Part shown: positions 9,552 to 20,049 of the stretch, in pieces | Layout of the letters: each line of letters begins with the position of its first letter | Position numbering within the stretch: the stretch's first letter is position 1 | Assembly: GCA_037131955.1 (NCBI GenBank) | Contig: JBAXQC010000005.1 | Coordinates: forward strand, 1-64,000 | Direction: 5' to 3' | From: CAIMMJ01 sp037131955 | GTDB taxonomy: Bacteria; Bacteroidota; Bacteroidia; UBA4408 | Length of the DNA: 64,000 nucleotides | Translations under genes and position numbers: made by a program | Notes under the pieces: generated by a model | What the model was told of the DNA's origin: nothing | What the model saw: the letters and a program-made list of their open reading frames with translations, nothing else | Databases searched by the model: none

Positions 9552-12500
9552 ATGAATTTTAAACGAATATTAATTTGGTTGATGGCTACTGTTATGCTGT
9601 TCTCTTTTGAGGAAAGCGTAAGAGCACACTATTATTCGCCACCAAAAAAGGGCAAACATTCCAAAAAGAAAAAATCTAAATACAAGCGGAAAAAAAAGGG
9701 AAAGAAAAAAACATACTCTGCTAAAGTTGTTTACAAACTACCTGTAGAAAAAAAGATTTACCCACAATCTAATTGGGCAAAAGAAGTGCTTAAAGAATTA
9801 ACGTTGGAGCAAAAAATTGGCCAGTTATTTATGGTGGCAGCCTATAGCAACAGAGGAAAAGAACATGTAGATAATATTGTAAGTTTAATAGAAAATCAGA
9901 ACATTGGCGGGTTAATATTTTTTCAGGGAGGACCTTATAGGCAAGCCAATTTAACCAACTATTACCAAAGTCTATCAAAAATTCCATTGCTAATTAGTAT
10001 AGACGGCGAGTGGGGAATTTCTATGCGGTTAGACAGCACAATAAATTATCCCAAGCAACTAACACTAGGAGCTATACAGCAAGAAGAGCTTATCTATAAA
10101 ATGGGAGGTAGGATTGCCGATGAATGTTCAAGAATAGGAATACATGTAAATTTTGCACCTGTTATTGATGTAAACAACAATCCTAATAATCCTGTAATTG
10201 GTTTTAGATCATTTGGCGAGGACAAAGAGAATGTGAGCAGCAAAGGCTTGGCGTACATGTTTGGCCTGCAAGACAACAACGTAATTGCCTGCGCCAAGCA
10301 TTTTCCTGGTCATGGCGATACAGAAGTAGATTCTCATAAAGGCTTACCAACACTATCTTTTGGAAAAGAAAGGATGGATTCTTTGGAACTGTATCCGTTT
10401 AAAGAGTTGTTTGAAGAGGGCTTGATGAGTGTAATGGCATCACATCTTAATGTGCCATTGTACGACACTGCAAAAAACGTTGGAGCTTCTTTGTCAAGAA
10501 ACATGGTTACGGCTTTATTAAAAGACACCTTAAAATTTAAAGGATTAGTATTTACGGATGCTTTAGACATGAAGGGAGTAAGAAGTTTTTACAAACCCGG
10601 CGAAGTAGATTTAAAAGCCCTGTTGGCGGGTAATGATATTTTGGTGAACTCCGAAGATGTTCCTACGGCAATAAAACTAATAAAGAGCGCTATAGACAGT
10701 TGTTATATTTCGGTAGACGAAATAGACGAACACGTTAAAAAAATATTATTGGCAAAACAATGGGTGGGCTTAAACATGTATGAACCAATCGATTTAAAAA
10801 ACTTAAAGGAGGATTTAAACGAACCAAAAGCACTGGCACTAAACAAATCTTTGTACAAGGCGGCACTTACACTACTTAGCAACAACAACATTATTCCATT
10901 AAAAAGATTGGATACATTAAAAATAGCTAACCTAATTATCAGCGAAACTAACACATCTGTTTTTGCCGAAACAGTAGAAAAATACACCTCTTGTTCCACA
11001 TTTTTTTATTCGAACAAGCTGCCGCAAAACGGAAAAGATTCGATACTGTCTCAACTTAAAAACTATAATTTGGTGCTGGTGTCAGTAGAAAATTCAACTA
11101 GAAAAATAGAGAACAATTATAACGTAAATCCAGAAACAGTTAGTTTAATTAAAAACCTAAAAAAATCTTCAAAAGTTATTTTAAACTTAATGGCAAATCC
11201 TTACAGCTTATCTAAGTTTGCAGGTGCCGATTCATTGGATGCAATAGTAATGCCTTACGAAAAAAATGAACTAACGGCAGAGCTTGCCGCAGAGCTTATT
11301 TTTGGTGGGGTTGGAGCCGAAGGCAAACTTCCTGTAAATGCCTCTCCGCAATTTAAAATTGGAACAGGAATTAAACTCACCAAAACTACAAGACTTAGTT
11401 ATGTGGAGCCCCAAGAAATAAATATAGAAAAAAAGTACATCAATAAAATAGATTCTATTGTTGCAAATGCTCTACAAGCAAATGCTTTTCCAGGATGCCA
11501 GGTTCTTGCCGCAAAAGATGGAAAAGTGTTTTTAAATAAATCCTATGGTTCTATTTCAAATGCAAGCACTACAGCCGTTAGCAACAAAAACATCTACGAC
11601 ATTGCGTCGGTTACAAAAGTTGCAGCATCAACGCTATCGCTAATGAGGTTGTACGATGCAGGCGTTTATAACTTAGACGATACGTATTCTAAATATTTGC
11701 CCGAACTAAAAAATTCTAACAAAAAAGACTTAACATTTCGTGACCAACTTACACATCAAGGCAGGTTAAAACCGTATTTACCCTATTACCTTCAAACCAT
11801 AGATAGCACGGGCCCAATAAATACAATGTATAAAAAATTTGCAGACAAAGATTATTCTATACCAATAGCCGATAGTTTGTATGCACTAAATTCTATTTCA
11901 GATTCGTTGTACAGCAAAATTATTACCACCTCACTTGAACCTCAAAAGCATTATTTATACAGTGATATGGGCTATTACTTTGCTAAAAAATTTATTGAAA
12001 AAGAAACGGGGAAAACCTTAGATAAATTCTCCCAAAGTATTTATTTACAACTGGGGATGAACAATACCAATTATACACCATTAAACTATTTTCCAAAAGA
12101 AAGAATAGCGCCTACCGAAAATGATTTGAGATTTAGAAAGCAACTCATTCAAGGATACGTTCACGACCAAGGGGCTGCCTTGCTGGGCGGTGTAGCTGGT
12201 CATGCAGGTGTTTTTAGCAATGCCAACGATTTAGCAAAATTGTTTCAAATGTATTTAAACCATGGAGAGTATGGAGGAGAAACAATTATAAAAAAATCTA
12301 CATTGGCAGAGTTTACTCGGTGCCAATTTTGCAAAGAGGGAAACCGCCGAGGCTTAGGATTTGATAAGCCAGAACCTAATCCTAAAAAAGGAAGCCCGTG
12401 TAGCAGAAGTGCCTCTCTCGAAAGCTTTGGGCACAGCGGCTTTACAGGAACTTTTGCATGGGCAGATCCTGCAAACGGTTTAGTGTATATTTTCTTGAGC

Positions 12501-12599
12501 AACAGAGTAAACCCCGATGCCAGCAACAACAAATTAGTGGAGATGAATGTAAGAAGCAAGATTCAGGATGTGTTGTATGAGGCAATAAAAGAAAAATAG
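9552..12599 (+). CDS. Secreted GH3 beta-N-acetylglucosaminidase fused to a beta-lactamase-type serine hydrolase
   Basis: About 1015 residues. An N-terminal hydrophobic signal segment (about residues 6-25) is followed by a very lysine-rich stretch of about 30 residues. The GH3 domain (about 70-390) has the NagZ-type signature KHFPGHGDT followed by DSHKGLP, near residue 247. The second GH3 domain spans about 420-600. A class C beta-lactamase/CubicO-like domain (about 640-1010) has the SxxK nucleophile in ASVTK, a YSD in place of YxN, and HSGFTGT. GH3-serine hydrolase fusions of this order are common in Bacteroidota and are thought to act on peptidoglycan fragments; the exact substrate here is inference. 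The start at ATG 9552 is preferred over an upstream TTG at 9543, because the TTG lies within the -7 box. Confidence 0.9.
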   Translation: MNFKRILIWLMATVMLFSFEESVRAHYYSPPKKGKHSKKKKSKYKRKKKGKKKTYSAKVVYKLPVEKKIYPQSNWAKEVLKELTLEQKIGQLFMVAAYSNRGKEHVDNIVSLIENQNIGGLIFFQGGPYRQANLTNYYQSLSKIPLLISIDGEWGISMRLDSTINYPKQLTLGAIQQEELIYKMGGRIADECSRIGIHVNFAPVIDVNNNPNNPVIGFRSFGEDKENVSSKGLAYMFGLQDNNVIACAKHFPGHGDTEVDSHKGLPTLSFGKERMDSLELYPFKELFEEGLMSVMASHLNVPLYDTAKNVGASLSRNMVTALLKDTLKFKGLVFTDALDMKGVRSFYKPGEVDLKALLAGNDILVNSEDVPTAIKLIKSAIDSCYISVDEIDEHVKKILLAKQWVGLNMYEPIDLKNLKEDLNEPKALALNKSLYKAALTLLSNNNIIPLKRLDTLKIANLIISETNTSVFAETVEKYTSCSTFFYSNKLPQNGKDSILSQLKNYNLVLVSVENSTRKIENNYNVNPETVSLIKNLKKSSKVILNLMANPYSLSKFAGADSLDAIVMPYEKNELTAELAAELIFGGVGAEGKLPVNASPQFKIGTGIKLTKTTRLSYVEPQEINIEKKYINKIDSIVANALQANAFPGCQVLAAKDGKVFLNKSYGSISNASTTAVSNKNIYDIASVTKVAASTLSLMRLYDAGVYNLDDTYSKYLPELKNSNKKDLTFRDQLTHQGRLKPYLPYYLQTIDSTGPINTMYKKFADKDYSIPIADSLYALNSISDSLYSKIITTSLEPQKHYLYSDMGYYFAKKFIEKETGKTLDKFSQSIYLQLGMNNTNYTPLNYFPKERIAPTENDLRFRKQLIQGYVHDQGAALLGGVAGHAGVFSNANDLAKLFQMYLNHGEYGGETIIKKSTLAEFTRCQFCKEGNRRGLGFDKPEPNPKKGSPCSRSASLESFGHSGFTGTFAWADPANGLVYIFLSNRVNPDASNNKLVEMNVRSKIQDVLYEAIKEK

Positions 12600-12622
12600 C
12601 TAAATTTTCTCAAACTCTTTTC

Positions 12623-12630
12623 TATTTTTG
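12623..12630 (+). promoter_or_regulatory. -7 promoter element of kbl
   Basis: TATTTTTG fits TAnnTTTG and lies 17 bases before the kbl ATG, in the 48-base gap after the GH3 gene. No convincing -33 element is present. Confidence 0.5.
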
Positions 12631-12647
12631 AACAAAATATTTAAAAC

Positions 12648-13835
12648 ATGTACGGAGCACTACAACAATTTTTGCAAGCAGAGTTGCAGAACATAGAACA
12701 ACAAGGTTTATTTAAAAAAGAAAGAATAATTACGGGTCCACAAGGGGCAGATATAAAAGTAAGCACTGGGCAAGAAGTAATTAATTTTTGTGCCAATAAT
12801 TATTTGGGATTATCGTCTCATCCCAAAGTGGTGCAAGCGGCAAAAGATGCCTTAGATACTCACGGTTTTGGCATGTCGTCGGTAAGGTTTATTTGTGGAA
12901 CACAAGACATTCATAAAACTTTAGAAAGGAAAATTTCAGAGTTTTTAGGCACAGAAGATACCATTTTGTATGCTGCAGCATTTGATGCCAACGGTGGGGT
13001 ATTTGAGCCATTGTTTGGCGAAGAAGATGCCATTATTAGCGACGAGTTAAATCATGCCTCAATAATAGATGGAGTAAGACTTTGCAAAGCTCAACGCTTT
13101 CGTTATAAAAATAACAACATGGAAGATTTGGAGCTACAATTAAAAAACGCTTCCAATGCTAGACATAAAATTATTGTAACAGATGGAGTTTTTTCTATGG
13201 ACGGTTACATTGCCAATTTAGCAGGAATTGTGGAGCTAGCAGAAAAATACAATGCCTTAATTATGGTGGATGAATGCCATGCTTCGGGTTTTATTGGAAA
13301 AACTGGTCGTGGCACACACGAGTACAACAATGTAATGGGAAAAATAGACATCATTACTGGAACGCTAGGTAAAGCTTTAGGCGGAGCAATGGGAGGTTTT
13401 ACATCTGGAAGAAAAGAAATAATAGAAATTTTAAGACAGCGCTCAAGACCATACTTGTTTAGTAATTCATTGGCACCTTCAATTGTAGGAGCCTCTATTG
13501 CAGTATTGGATTTGCTGAGCGAAACCACCGAATTGCGAGACAAAGTAATGAGTAATGCCTTGTACTTTAGAGAAGGTATGACAAAAGCCGGGTTCGACAT
13601 TAAGCCTGGAATTCACCCCATAACTCCTGTAATGTTGTACGACGCAAAAAGTGCCCAACAAATGGCAGCAGAATTATTAAACGAAGGAATTTATGTAATA
13701 GGTTTCTTTTACCCTGTAGTGCCCAAAGACAAAGCAAGAATTAGGGTGCAGGTTTCGGCAGCACACACCAAAGAACATTTAGACAAGGCAATTGCAGCGT
13801 TTACTAAAGTGGGAAAGAAATTAGGTGTAATATAA
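12648..13835 (+). CDS. kbl: Glycine C-acetyltransferase (2-amino-3-ketobutyrate CoA ligase)
   Basis: PLP enzyme of 395 residues that cleaves 2-amino-3-ketobutyrate with CoA to glycine and acetyl-CoA in threonine degradation. It resembles Escherichia coli Kbl along its whole length: INFCANNYLGL, SVRFICGTQDIHK, the VDECHASGFIGKTGRG segment with the PLP-ring contact Asp, and the Schiff-base lysine in TGTLGKALGGAMGG. The C-terminal GFFYPVVPKDKARIRVQ also matches. Related alpha-oxoamine synthases (serine palmitoyltransferase, AONS) are the alternative, but the matches are closest to Kbl. No threonine dehydrogenase gene is next to it. It is a single gene with its own -7 element. Confidence 0.95.
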   Translation: MYGALQQFLQAELQNIEQQGLFKKERIITGPQGADIKVSTGQEVINFCANNYLGLSSHPKVVQAAKDALDTHGFGMSSVRFICGTQDIHKTLERKISEFLGTEDTILYAAAFDANGGVFEPLFGEEDAIISDELNHASIIDGVRLCKAQRFRYKNNNMEDLELQLKNASNARHKIIVTDGVFSMDGYIANLAGIVELAEKYNALIMVDECHASGFIGKTGRGTHEYNNVMGKIDIITGTLGKALGGAMGGFTSGRKEIIEILRQRSRPYLFSNSLAPSIVGASIAVLDLLSETTELRDKVMSNALYFREGMTKAGFDIKPGIHPITPVMLYDAKSAQQMAAELLNEGIYVIGFFYPVVPKDKARIRVQVSAAHTKEHLDKAIAAFTKVGKKLGVI

Positions 13836-13859
13836 TTTTACTCAAATAGATTAATTTTT

Positions 13860-16800
13860 ATGAAGGATATTTTAAAAAAAATTACTTTATTTTTTGTTTT
13901 CTTTTTGATTAACTCATTATTTTCTTTTGCCCAAGAAGGTTCTTTAGATTTGAGTTTTAATTCAAGCGATTTTGGATATGGTTCAGGGGAAGGTGTAAAC
14001 AATAGCGTAAATACCATTTCATTGCAGAGCAATGGAAAAATTGTTTTTGCTGGTCAGTTCGATACATACAACTCTTTTAGTCGAAATAGAGCAGCAAGGG
14101 CAGAATCAAATGGTTTGATTGATCCCTCTTTTTCGGTTGCCGATGGATTTAATAATGTGGTAAGGGCAAGTGCTGTGCAAAGTGATGGAAAAATACTATT
14201 TGGTGGGGATTTTGGGCAATTTAATAATCAAGTTAGAAACAGAATTTTAAGATTAAATGCCAATGGTAGTATAGATAATACGTTTAATGCAGGAGGTGGT
14301 GCAGGAGCATCTGTTTTCGCCATTGCCATTCAGCCCGATGGAAAAGTAATTATTGGTGGTTCTTTTTCTTCTTACAATACCACTTTTATAAACTACATTG
14401 TTAGGGCAAATCCTAATGGTAGTGTTGACAACACCTTTTCTATTGGCACAGGCCCAAATAATAGTGTAAGAGATATTTTAATTCAACCTGATGGTAAAAT
14501 AATAATTGCCGGTTTATTTACTTCTTACAATGGTAATCCAGCCAATAGAATTGCCCGATTAAACAGTGATGGCTCTTTTGATAATACTTTTAATATTGGC
14601 ACAGGTGCCAACAATTTGGTAAATACTATAGCCATTGAACCCAACAATAAGTTGGTGATTGCTGGAAACTTTACTTCTTACAACGGGAGTTCTATAAACA
14701 GAATAGCAAGGCTAAACCCAGACGGTAGTTTAGACAATACCTTTAATGTTGGAACAGGAGCAAATGCCTTTATCATAAAAATCTTGCTGCAGCCCGATGG
14801 AAAAGTTTTTGCCTTGGGCGACTTTATTACTTTTAATGGCCAAAGTAGAAATCGTTATGCAAGATTAAATAACGACGGTAGCATTGACGAATCTTTCTTG
14901 ATTACCTCCGGTGCAAATACTTCGGTGCTTTCTGCTGTATTGCAACCAGATGGAAAAATAGTTTTGGGTGGTTTGTTTGCATTAGTAAACGGCACAACAG
15001 CAAATGGTGTTGTTCGATTAAATTCAAACGGAAGCATAGATAATAGCTTTAATCAAACAAGTGGAGCTAATAATTTTGTGGAAGAATTAGCAGTTCAAAA
15101 TGATGGAAAAATTTTAGTTGGAGGCAATTTTCAAGTTTACAATGGTGTTGACGTTGGATATTTAACTAGAGTCAATAACGACGGTTCAATTGATAATACT
15201 TTTTCGGGATTCAGCGGAGTTAATGCACAAGTACAAGCAATAGCAATTCAACCTGATAATAAAATATTAATAGGCGGAGGTTTTACTTCAGTAAATGGTA
15301 TTACAAGAAATAGAATAGCTCGGCTAAATTCCGATGGAAGTTTGGATTTGACGTTCAATATAGGAACCGGGTTTGATAACAATGTTTTTGAAGTAACACA
15401 GCAACAGGATGGAAAAATTTTAGTAGGAGGGAATTTCGTCTTTTACGATGGTAACTTAAGTAGAAGATTAATAAGGTTAAATTCTAACGGAACATTTGAT
15501 AATACCTTTAATGTGGGAATGGGTTCGCCGGACATAGTTAAAAGTATAGTATTACGAACCGATGGAAAAATTATTATTGCCGGAGCGTCAACTTATAATG
15601 ACACCATTATTAATGGAATTGCGGTGCTTAATGCAAATGGTTCAATTTACAACGGATTTACGTATCCTAGTAGTTCACAAGGAGGAATAGAAAAGGCAGT
15701 ACTTCAACCAAATGGAAAAATAATAACGTTTGGCTCTTTCTATGAATTTAATGGGCTAAATGCAGAATCAATAATAAGGTTAAATGAAGATGGCTCAATA
15801 GACAATACTTTTATATATCCAACAAATGTAAATAATCCAATTCTATCAGCAGCACTGCAGCCAAACGGAAAGATAATTATTGGCGGTGTTTTTACTAATT
15901 ACAATGGCTCTTCACAAAATTATATTGCTAGGTTAAACGCAAATGGAACATTAGATAATACATTTATATCAGGGTCTGCTGCAAATGCTCAATTACGTGC
16001 AATAGCATTGCAAAACAACGGACAAATTATGATTGGAGGACTTTTTACTTCCTATAATGGAATAGGCAGAAACAGGATAGCAAGATTAAACAATTGTTCT
16101 GGCACAACCTTTTCTACCATTAGTGCAACTTCCTGCAATGCCTACACAGCAGCAAATGGACAAGTGTTTACTAGTAGTGGCACATACAATGTAACCATTC
16201 CAAATTCTGCGGGATGCGACAGTGTAATTACACTAAATTTAAACATAAATTTACCAAGTTCTACAACAATAAATCAAACAGCATGCAATAGCTTTATTGC
16301 TCCTAACGGAACAACATTGACGAACTCTGGCACATACAACTATACTTTTATTAATAACAATGGTTGTGATAGCTTGGTTCAATTAAATCTTACTATTGTT
16401 AATTCTTCACAAAATATTATTTCGGCTAATGTTTGCAATAGCTATACTGCCGCAAATGGCGAGGTATATGCCACTTCCGGAATATACACTCAAAACTTTA
16501 CCAATGCTGCCGGTTGCGACAGCACACTCACGCTTATTCTTGAAATTAATTATTCCGCAACAAATACAATAAATGCTACCGGCTGCACTAATTATATAGC
16601 TCCTAACGGACAAACCTTTGCGCAGGAAGGAACATACACAGTTACTATTCCTACATTTTATGGTTGCGATAGTGTAATTACAATTAGTTTAACTTTAGGA
16701 GCAATAGACACTACTGTAAATATTTTTGCCCCCGGTTTTCAAGCAAATGAATCGCAAGCAATTTACCAGTGGTTAGATTGCGATAATAATTATGCTCCTA

Positions 16801-17180
16801 TTTCCGGCGAAGTAAATCGTGAGTTTTTCCCCAACTCAACAGGCAATTATGCTGTTCAAATTTCTAAAAACGGATGTGTTGATACTTCTGAATGTTACAC
16901 TTATTTGCCTGTAAATTATACAGAAAGAAAAATAAATTCTGCTTTTTTGTTGTTTCCAAATCCTACCAATCATACAGTTTTTTTAAAAACGGCACCCCTT
17001 GCTGAAATCAAACAAATTGTAATAACAGACTTTCTTGGCAAATCCGTTAGCACAATTAATGTACAAAACCAAGAAATAATTGCGATTGATGTTTCTAATT
17101 TAGAAAATGGAGTTTACTTTATTGATGTTTTAAATTTGGAAACACCTCAAAAGTTTCGTTTTGTAAAACACCAACATTAA
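13860..17180 (+). CDS. Delta-60-repeat exported protein with T9SS sorting domain
   Basis: 1106 residues. The N-terminus has a signal peptide (KKITLFFVFFLINSLFSFAQ, cleavage expected after about residue 24). Fourteen tandem delta-60 repeats fill about residues 35-745, each about 50 residues, with the core [QN]-[PS]-[DN]-G-K-I-[IL]-[IV]-[GA]-G-x-F followed by NRIARLN.DGSIDNTFN. Four further repeats of about 42 residues follow (about 755-935), each holding C-[NT]-x-[YF]-x-[AT]-x-[NG]-G and ending GCDS. The C-terminal about 75 residues (LFPNPTNH to KFRFVKHQH) form a T9SS type A sorting domain. Such repeats are predicted to form beta-propeller-like structures. The function is unknown and likely extracellular. 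The gene starts 24 bases after kbl. Confidence 0.9.
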   Translation: MKDILKKITLFFVFFLINSLFSFAQEGSLDLSFNSSDFGYGSGEGVNNSVNTISLQSNGKIVFAGQFDTYNSFSRNRAARAESNGLIDPSFSVADGFNNVVRASAVQSDGKILFGGDFGQFNNQVRNRILRLNANGSIDNTFNAGGGAGASVFAIAIQPDGKVIIGGSFSSYNTTFINYIVRANPNGSVDNTFSIGTGPNNSVRDILIQPDGKIIIAGLFTSYNGNPANRIARLNSDGSFDNTFNIGTGANNLVNTIAIEPNNKLVIAGNFTSYNGSSINRIARLNPDGSLDNTFNVGTGANAFIIKILLQPDGKVFALGDFITFNGQSRNRYARLNNDGSIDESFLITSGANTSVLSAVLQPDGKIVLGGLFALVNGTTANGVVRLNSNGSIDNSFNQTSGANNFVEELAVQNDGKILVGGNFQVYNGVDVGYLTRVNNDGSIDNTFSGFSGVNAQVQAIAIQPDNKILIGGGFTSVNGITRNRIARLNSDGSLDLTFNIGTGFDNNVFEVTQQQDGKILVGGNFVFYDGNLSRRLIRLNSNGTFDNTFNVGMGSPDIVKSIVLRTDGKIIIAGASTYNDTIINGIAVLNANGSIYNGFTYPSSSQGGIEKAVLQPNGKIITFGSFYEFNGLNAESIIRLNEDGSIDNTFIYPTNVNNPILSAALQPNGKIIIGGVFTNYNGSSQNYIARLNANGTLDNTFISGSAANAQLRAIALQNNGQIMIGGLFTSYNGIGRNRIARLNNCSGTTFSTISATSCNAYTAANGQVFTSSGTYNVTIPNSAGCDSVITLNLNINLPSSTTINQTACNSFIAPNGTTLTNSGTYNYTFINNNGCDSLVQLNLTIVNSSQNIISANVCNSYTAANGEVYATSGIYTQNFTNAAGCDSTLTLILEINYSATNTINATGCTNYIAPNGQTFAQEGTYTVTIPTFYGCDSVITISLTLGAIDTTVNIFAPGFQANESQAIYQWLDCDNNYAPISGEVNREFFPNSTGNYAVQISKNGCVDTSECYTYLPVNYTERKINSAFLLFPNPTNHTVFLKTAPLAEIKQIVITDFLGKSVSTINVQNQEIIAIDVSNLENGVYFIDVLNLETPQKFRFVKHQH

Positions 17181-17263
17181 AAATTAAAAAGAAAACTAAT
17201 AACCTAGTTCTTTTTTATTTACTTTTACAACTTGATTTGTAGCTTTTTACAATCATGTAATTA

Positions 17264-19942
17264 ATGAAAGTACCCCTTTGTAATAGTAAACAAGTTGAAC
17301 AAAAAGTTCTGTGCTTTTTTGTTGCACTACTTTTATTATCAAATTATTCTTGTAAAACAAACAAAAATACAACACTTCCCAGCGCTCTAAATCCACTTGC
17401 TGAAATTAATCTTGGTCCATTAGATACGGTATTTACTGAGGCACCATACCAGGCAAGCAACAAAAGAATAAACGATATTTTGCACACCAAATTAGAGCTA
17501 AGTTTCGACTTAAAAAACAAACAATTATTGGGCATAGCAACACTAACTATGAAACCCTATTTTTCGCCAGCAAGTTCTTTGCAGCTCAACGCAAAAGGTT
17601 TTGAAATAAAAGAAATTGCTATGCTTTCAGGCAACATAAAAACCAAACTAAAATACATATACGACAATAAAATTCTAACGATAGATTTAGGGCGTACGTT
17701 TAAAAGAACAGAAAATTATACCATTTACATAGATTATATTGCCAGGCCCGAAAGCCTCGAAAAATATGGCTACGAGAGCACAGAACTTGGTTTATATTTT
17801 ATAAATGCCGATGGAAGTATTCCTCACAAAAGAACTCAAATTTATACGCAAGGAGAAACTGAAGGTAGTTCATGCTGGTTTCCAACAATAGATTCTCCCA
17901 ATGAAAAATTCACCCAAGAAATTTCAATTACGGTTCCCAAAAAATTTCTTACGCTTAGCAATGGATTGTTGGTTTGGCAACAACTAAATTCCGACAGCAC
18001 CAGAACCGATACTTGGAAACAAAATTTGCCGCATTCTCCTTACCTTACTTTTATGTGTGTTGGCCAATATGCAGTGACAAAAGATGTTTACAAAGACAAA
18101 GAAATTAGCTATTACGTATATCCCGAATACGAAAAATATGCCAAAGATATTTTTGGAAAAACACCCGAGATGATGGAATATTTTTCAAAAATTTTGGGCA
18201 CAGAATATCCTTGGGAAAAATATTCGCAAGTGTTTGTTCAGGACTATTTTTCGGGAGCCATGGAAAATACTTCTGCAAGTTTGTTTGGCGATTTTGCTCA
18301 AAAAACATCACGGGAACTTTTAGATGATAACGACGAAGACTTTATTGCACACGAACTTTTTCATCAATGGTTTGGAAACCTAGTAACATGCGAAAGTTGG
18401 GCAAACACTACTCTTAACGAAGGCTTTGCTACTTACGGAGAGTATTTATGGTTTGAATATAAATATGGAAAACAAAAAGCCGACGAACACCTTTATCAAG
18501 ATTTACAAGAATATTTTGCCGAAGCCGAAAATGCTCCCAAAGAATTAATACGCTACACTTATTTGTCAAAAGAGGATATGTTTGACTCACATTCTTATCA
18601 AAAAGGAGGACTTGTATTGCACATGCTTAGGAACTATGTGGGCGACGAAGTTTTTTTTGCTGCTTTAAATTTATACCTCGAGAAAAATAAATTTTCAACC
18701 ACAGAATTTCATCAGCTAAGATTAGCTTTTGAAGAAGTAAGTGGCGAAGATTTAAATTGGTTTTTTAATCAATGGTTTTTAAAGGCAGGTCACCCCAATA
18801 TCTCTGTTTCCTACCTATACAATGATACATCAAAAAGTTTAACTCTAAATGTATTTCAAGAGAATGCCGAAAAAAATAATATTTATAAAATGCCTACTGC
18901 TATAGATATTTATGTAAAAGGAAAAAAAGAGAGAATGAACGTAGTAATAGAAAAACAAAAAGAAACATATACGTTCTCCGTTCCTCAAACACCTGATTGG
19001 GTAAATTTTGATGCCGAAAAAATTCTTATTGCTGAAGTAAGCCAAAAAAAATCGGTTGCAGAATGGATTTACCAATACAACAAATCAATGTTGTTTGCCG
19101 ATAAAATGCAAGCTTTAACTAATTTAAACAACTATATAGAATTACCGGTTGTTCAAGAATTGTTTCTTAAAGCAATGAATGATGCATTTCCGGAAATAAA
19201 AAAATACGCCATTAAACAGTCTGGAATACTTGTAAAATATACAGATACAAAACTTAAGCAAGTGCTTATAAAACTTGTGCAAAAAGATGAAAATTCTCAG
19301 GTGAGAGCAGAAGCAATTGTTGCATTGGGAGAAAACTATATCTCTAATGATTTATTAAATGTGTATAAAAAATCTTTGGAAGACAAATCCTATTTGGTGC
19401 AATCAAAAACTTTACAAAACATCTATTATTACGACAAAGAGTTAGGAATGGATTTTTCTAAATCGTTTGAAAAAGATTCTTCTATTGCTATTATCACCGC
19501 TTTGGCCCAAATATATGCCGAGTCTGGAACTGTAAACGAAAATAATTTTTTTGTTGCCAATGCTAACCGTTTTAAGGATGGCGATAAATATACTTTTGCC
19601 AAACAGTATTCTAAATTTTTGCTCAATAAAAATGACAGCGTAATAAACAATGGCTTGTTGTTGTTAGAGGATGTGGCAACCCAAGACAAGTTGTGGTACA
19701 TAAGATTAGCAGGGTTTAATGGAATTAACGTTTTAAAAAACATGTATAACAACAAACAAAAAGACGCAATAGCAAAGATTGATTTACTAAACAAAACCAA
19801 GCCAAACTCCCCACAGATAAAGCAACTGCAAGGTGTATTATCTCAAACAGAAAGACAATTAAGCCGAATTTCTTCTATAATTTCCTCCATAAAAACAACA
19901 GAAAAGAATTCTAATTTAATAGAAATTTATAGAAGCAATTGA
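17264..19942 (+). CDS. M1 family metallopeptidase, probable lipoprotein, with C-terminal HEAT-like region
   Basis: 892 residues. The N-terminus has a hydrophobic stretch ending LLLLSNYSC, a plausible lipobox with Cys at about residue 30, so a membrane-anchored periplasmic enzyme is likely. The M1 signature is complete: the substrate-binding GAMEN near residue 331, the zinc site HELFHQW near 362, and the third zinc ligand Glu in NEGFATY 19 residues after the second His. A Tyr in SYQKGGLVLHML follows at about 446. The C-terminal third (about 640-860) is helical and HEAT-like, as in larger M1 enzymes. It would remove N-terminal residues from peptides. The gene is monocistronic, with about 80 bases upstream and 107 downstream. 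Confidence 0.93.
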   Translation: MKVPLCNSKQVEQKVLCFFVALLLLSNYSCKTNKNTTLPSALNPLAEINLGPLDTVFTEAPYQASNKRINDILHTKLELSFDLKNKQLLGIATLTMKPYFSPASSLQLNAKGFEIKEIAMLSGNIKTKLKYIYDNKILTIDLGRTFKRTENYTIYIDYIARPESLEKYGYESTELGLYFINADGSIPHKRTQIYTQGETEGSSCWFPTIDSPNEKFTQEISITVPKKFLTLSNGLLVWQQLNSDSTRTDTWKQNLPHSPYLTFMCVGQYAVTKDVYKDKEISYYVYPEYEKYAKDIFGKTPEMMEYFSKILGTEYPWEKYSQVFVQDYFSGAMENTSASLFGDFAQKTSRELLDDNDEDFIAHELFHQWFGNLVTCESWANTTLNEGFATYGEYLWFEYKYGKQKADEHLYQDLQEYFAEAENAPKELIRYTYLSKEDMFDSHSYQKGGLVLHMLRNYVGDEVFFAALNLYLEKNKFSTTEFHQLRLAFEEVSGEDLNWFFNQWFLKAGHPNISVSYLYNDTSKSLTLNVFQENAEKNNIYKMPTAIDIYVKGKKERMNVVIEKQKETYTFSVPQTPDWVNFDAEKILIAEVSQKKSVAEWIYQYNKSMLFADKMQALTNLNNYIELPVVQELFLKAMNDAFPEIKKYAIKQSGILVKYTDTKLKQVLIKLVQKDENSQVRAEAIVALGENYISNDLLNVYKKSLEDKSYLVQSKTLQNIYYYDKELGMDFSKSFEKDSSIAIITALAQIYAESGTVNENNFFVANANRFKDGDKYTFAKQYSKFLLNKNDSVINNGLLLLEDVATQDKLWYIRLAGFNGINVLKNMYNNKQKDAIAKIDLLNKTKPNSPQIKQLQGVLSQTERQLSRISSIISSIKTTEKNSNLIEIYRSN

Positions 19943-20020
19943 TAATTTACTGTTCATAAAAAGACAAAAATATTTATTGTTTATTGATTAAATCTAAGAC
20001 TGTTTTAGCACAATTTTAAG

Positions 20021-20028
20021 TAGTTTTG
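20021..20028 (+). promoter_or_regulatory. -7 promoter element of purH
   Basis: TAGTTTTG matches TAnnTTTG, 21 bases before the purH ATG. No TTG at the usual spacing was seen. Confidence 0.5.
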
Positions 20029-20049
20029 TACTCCAATTTTTAAGAGCCA

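Noticed and set aside
14200..16700. CRISPR-like periodic repeats
   Set aside because: The periodicity is coding (delta-60 and Cys-rich protein repeats) and diverged at the DNA level.
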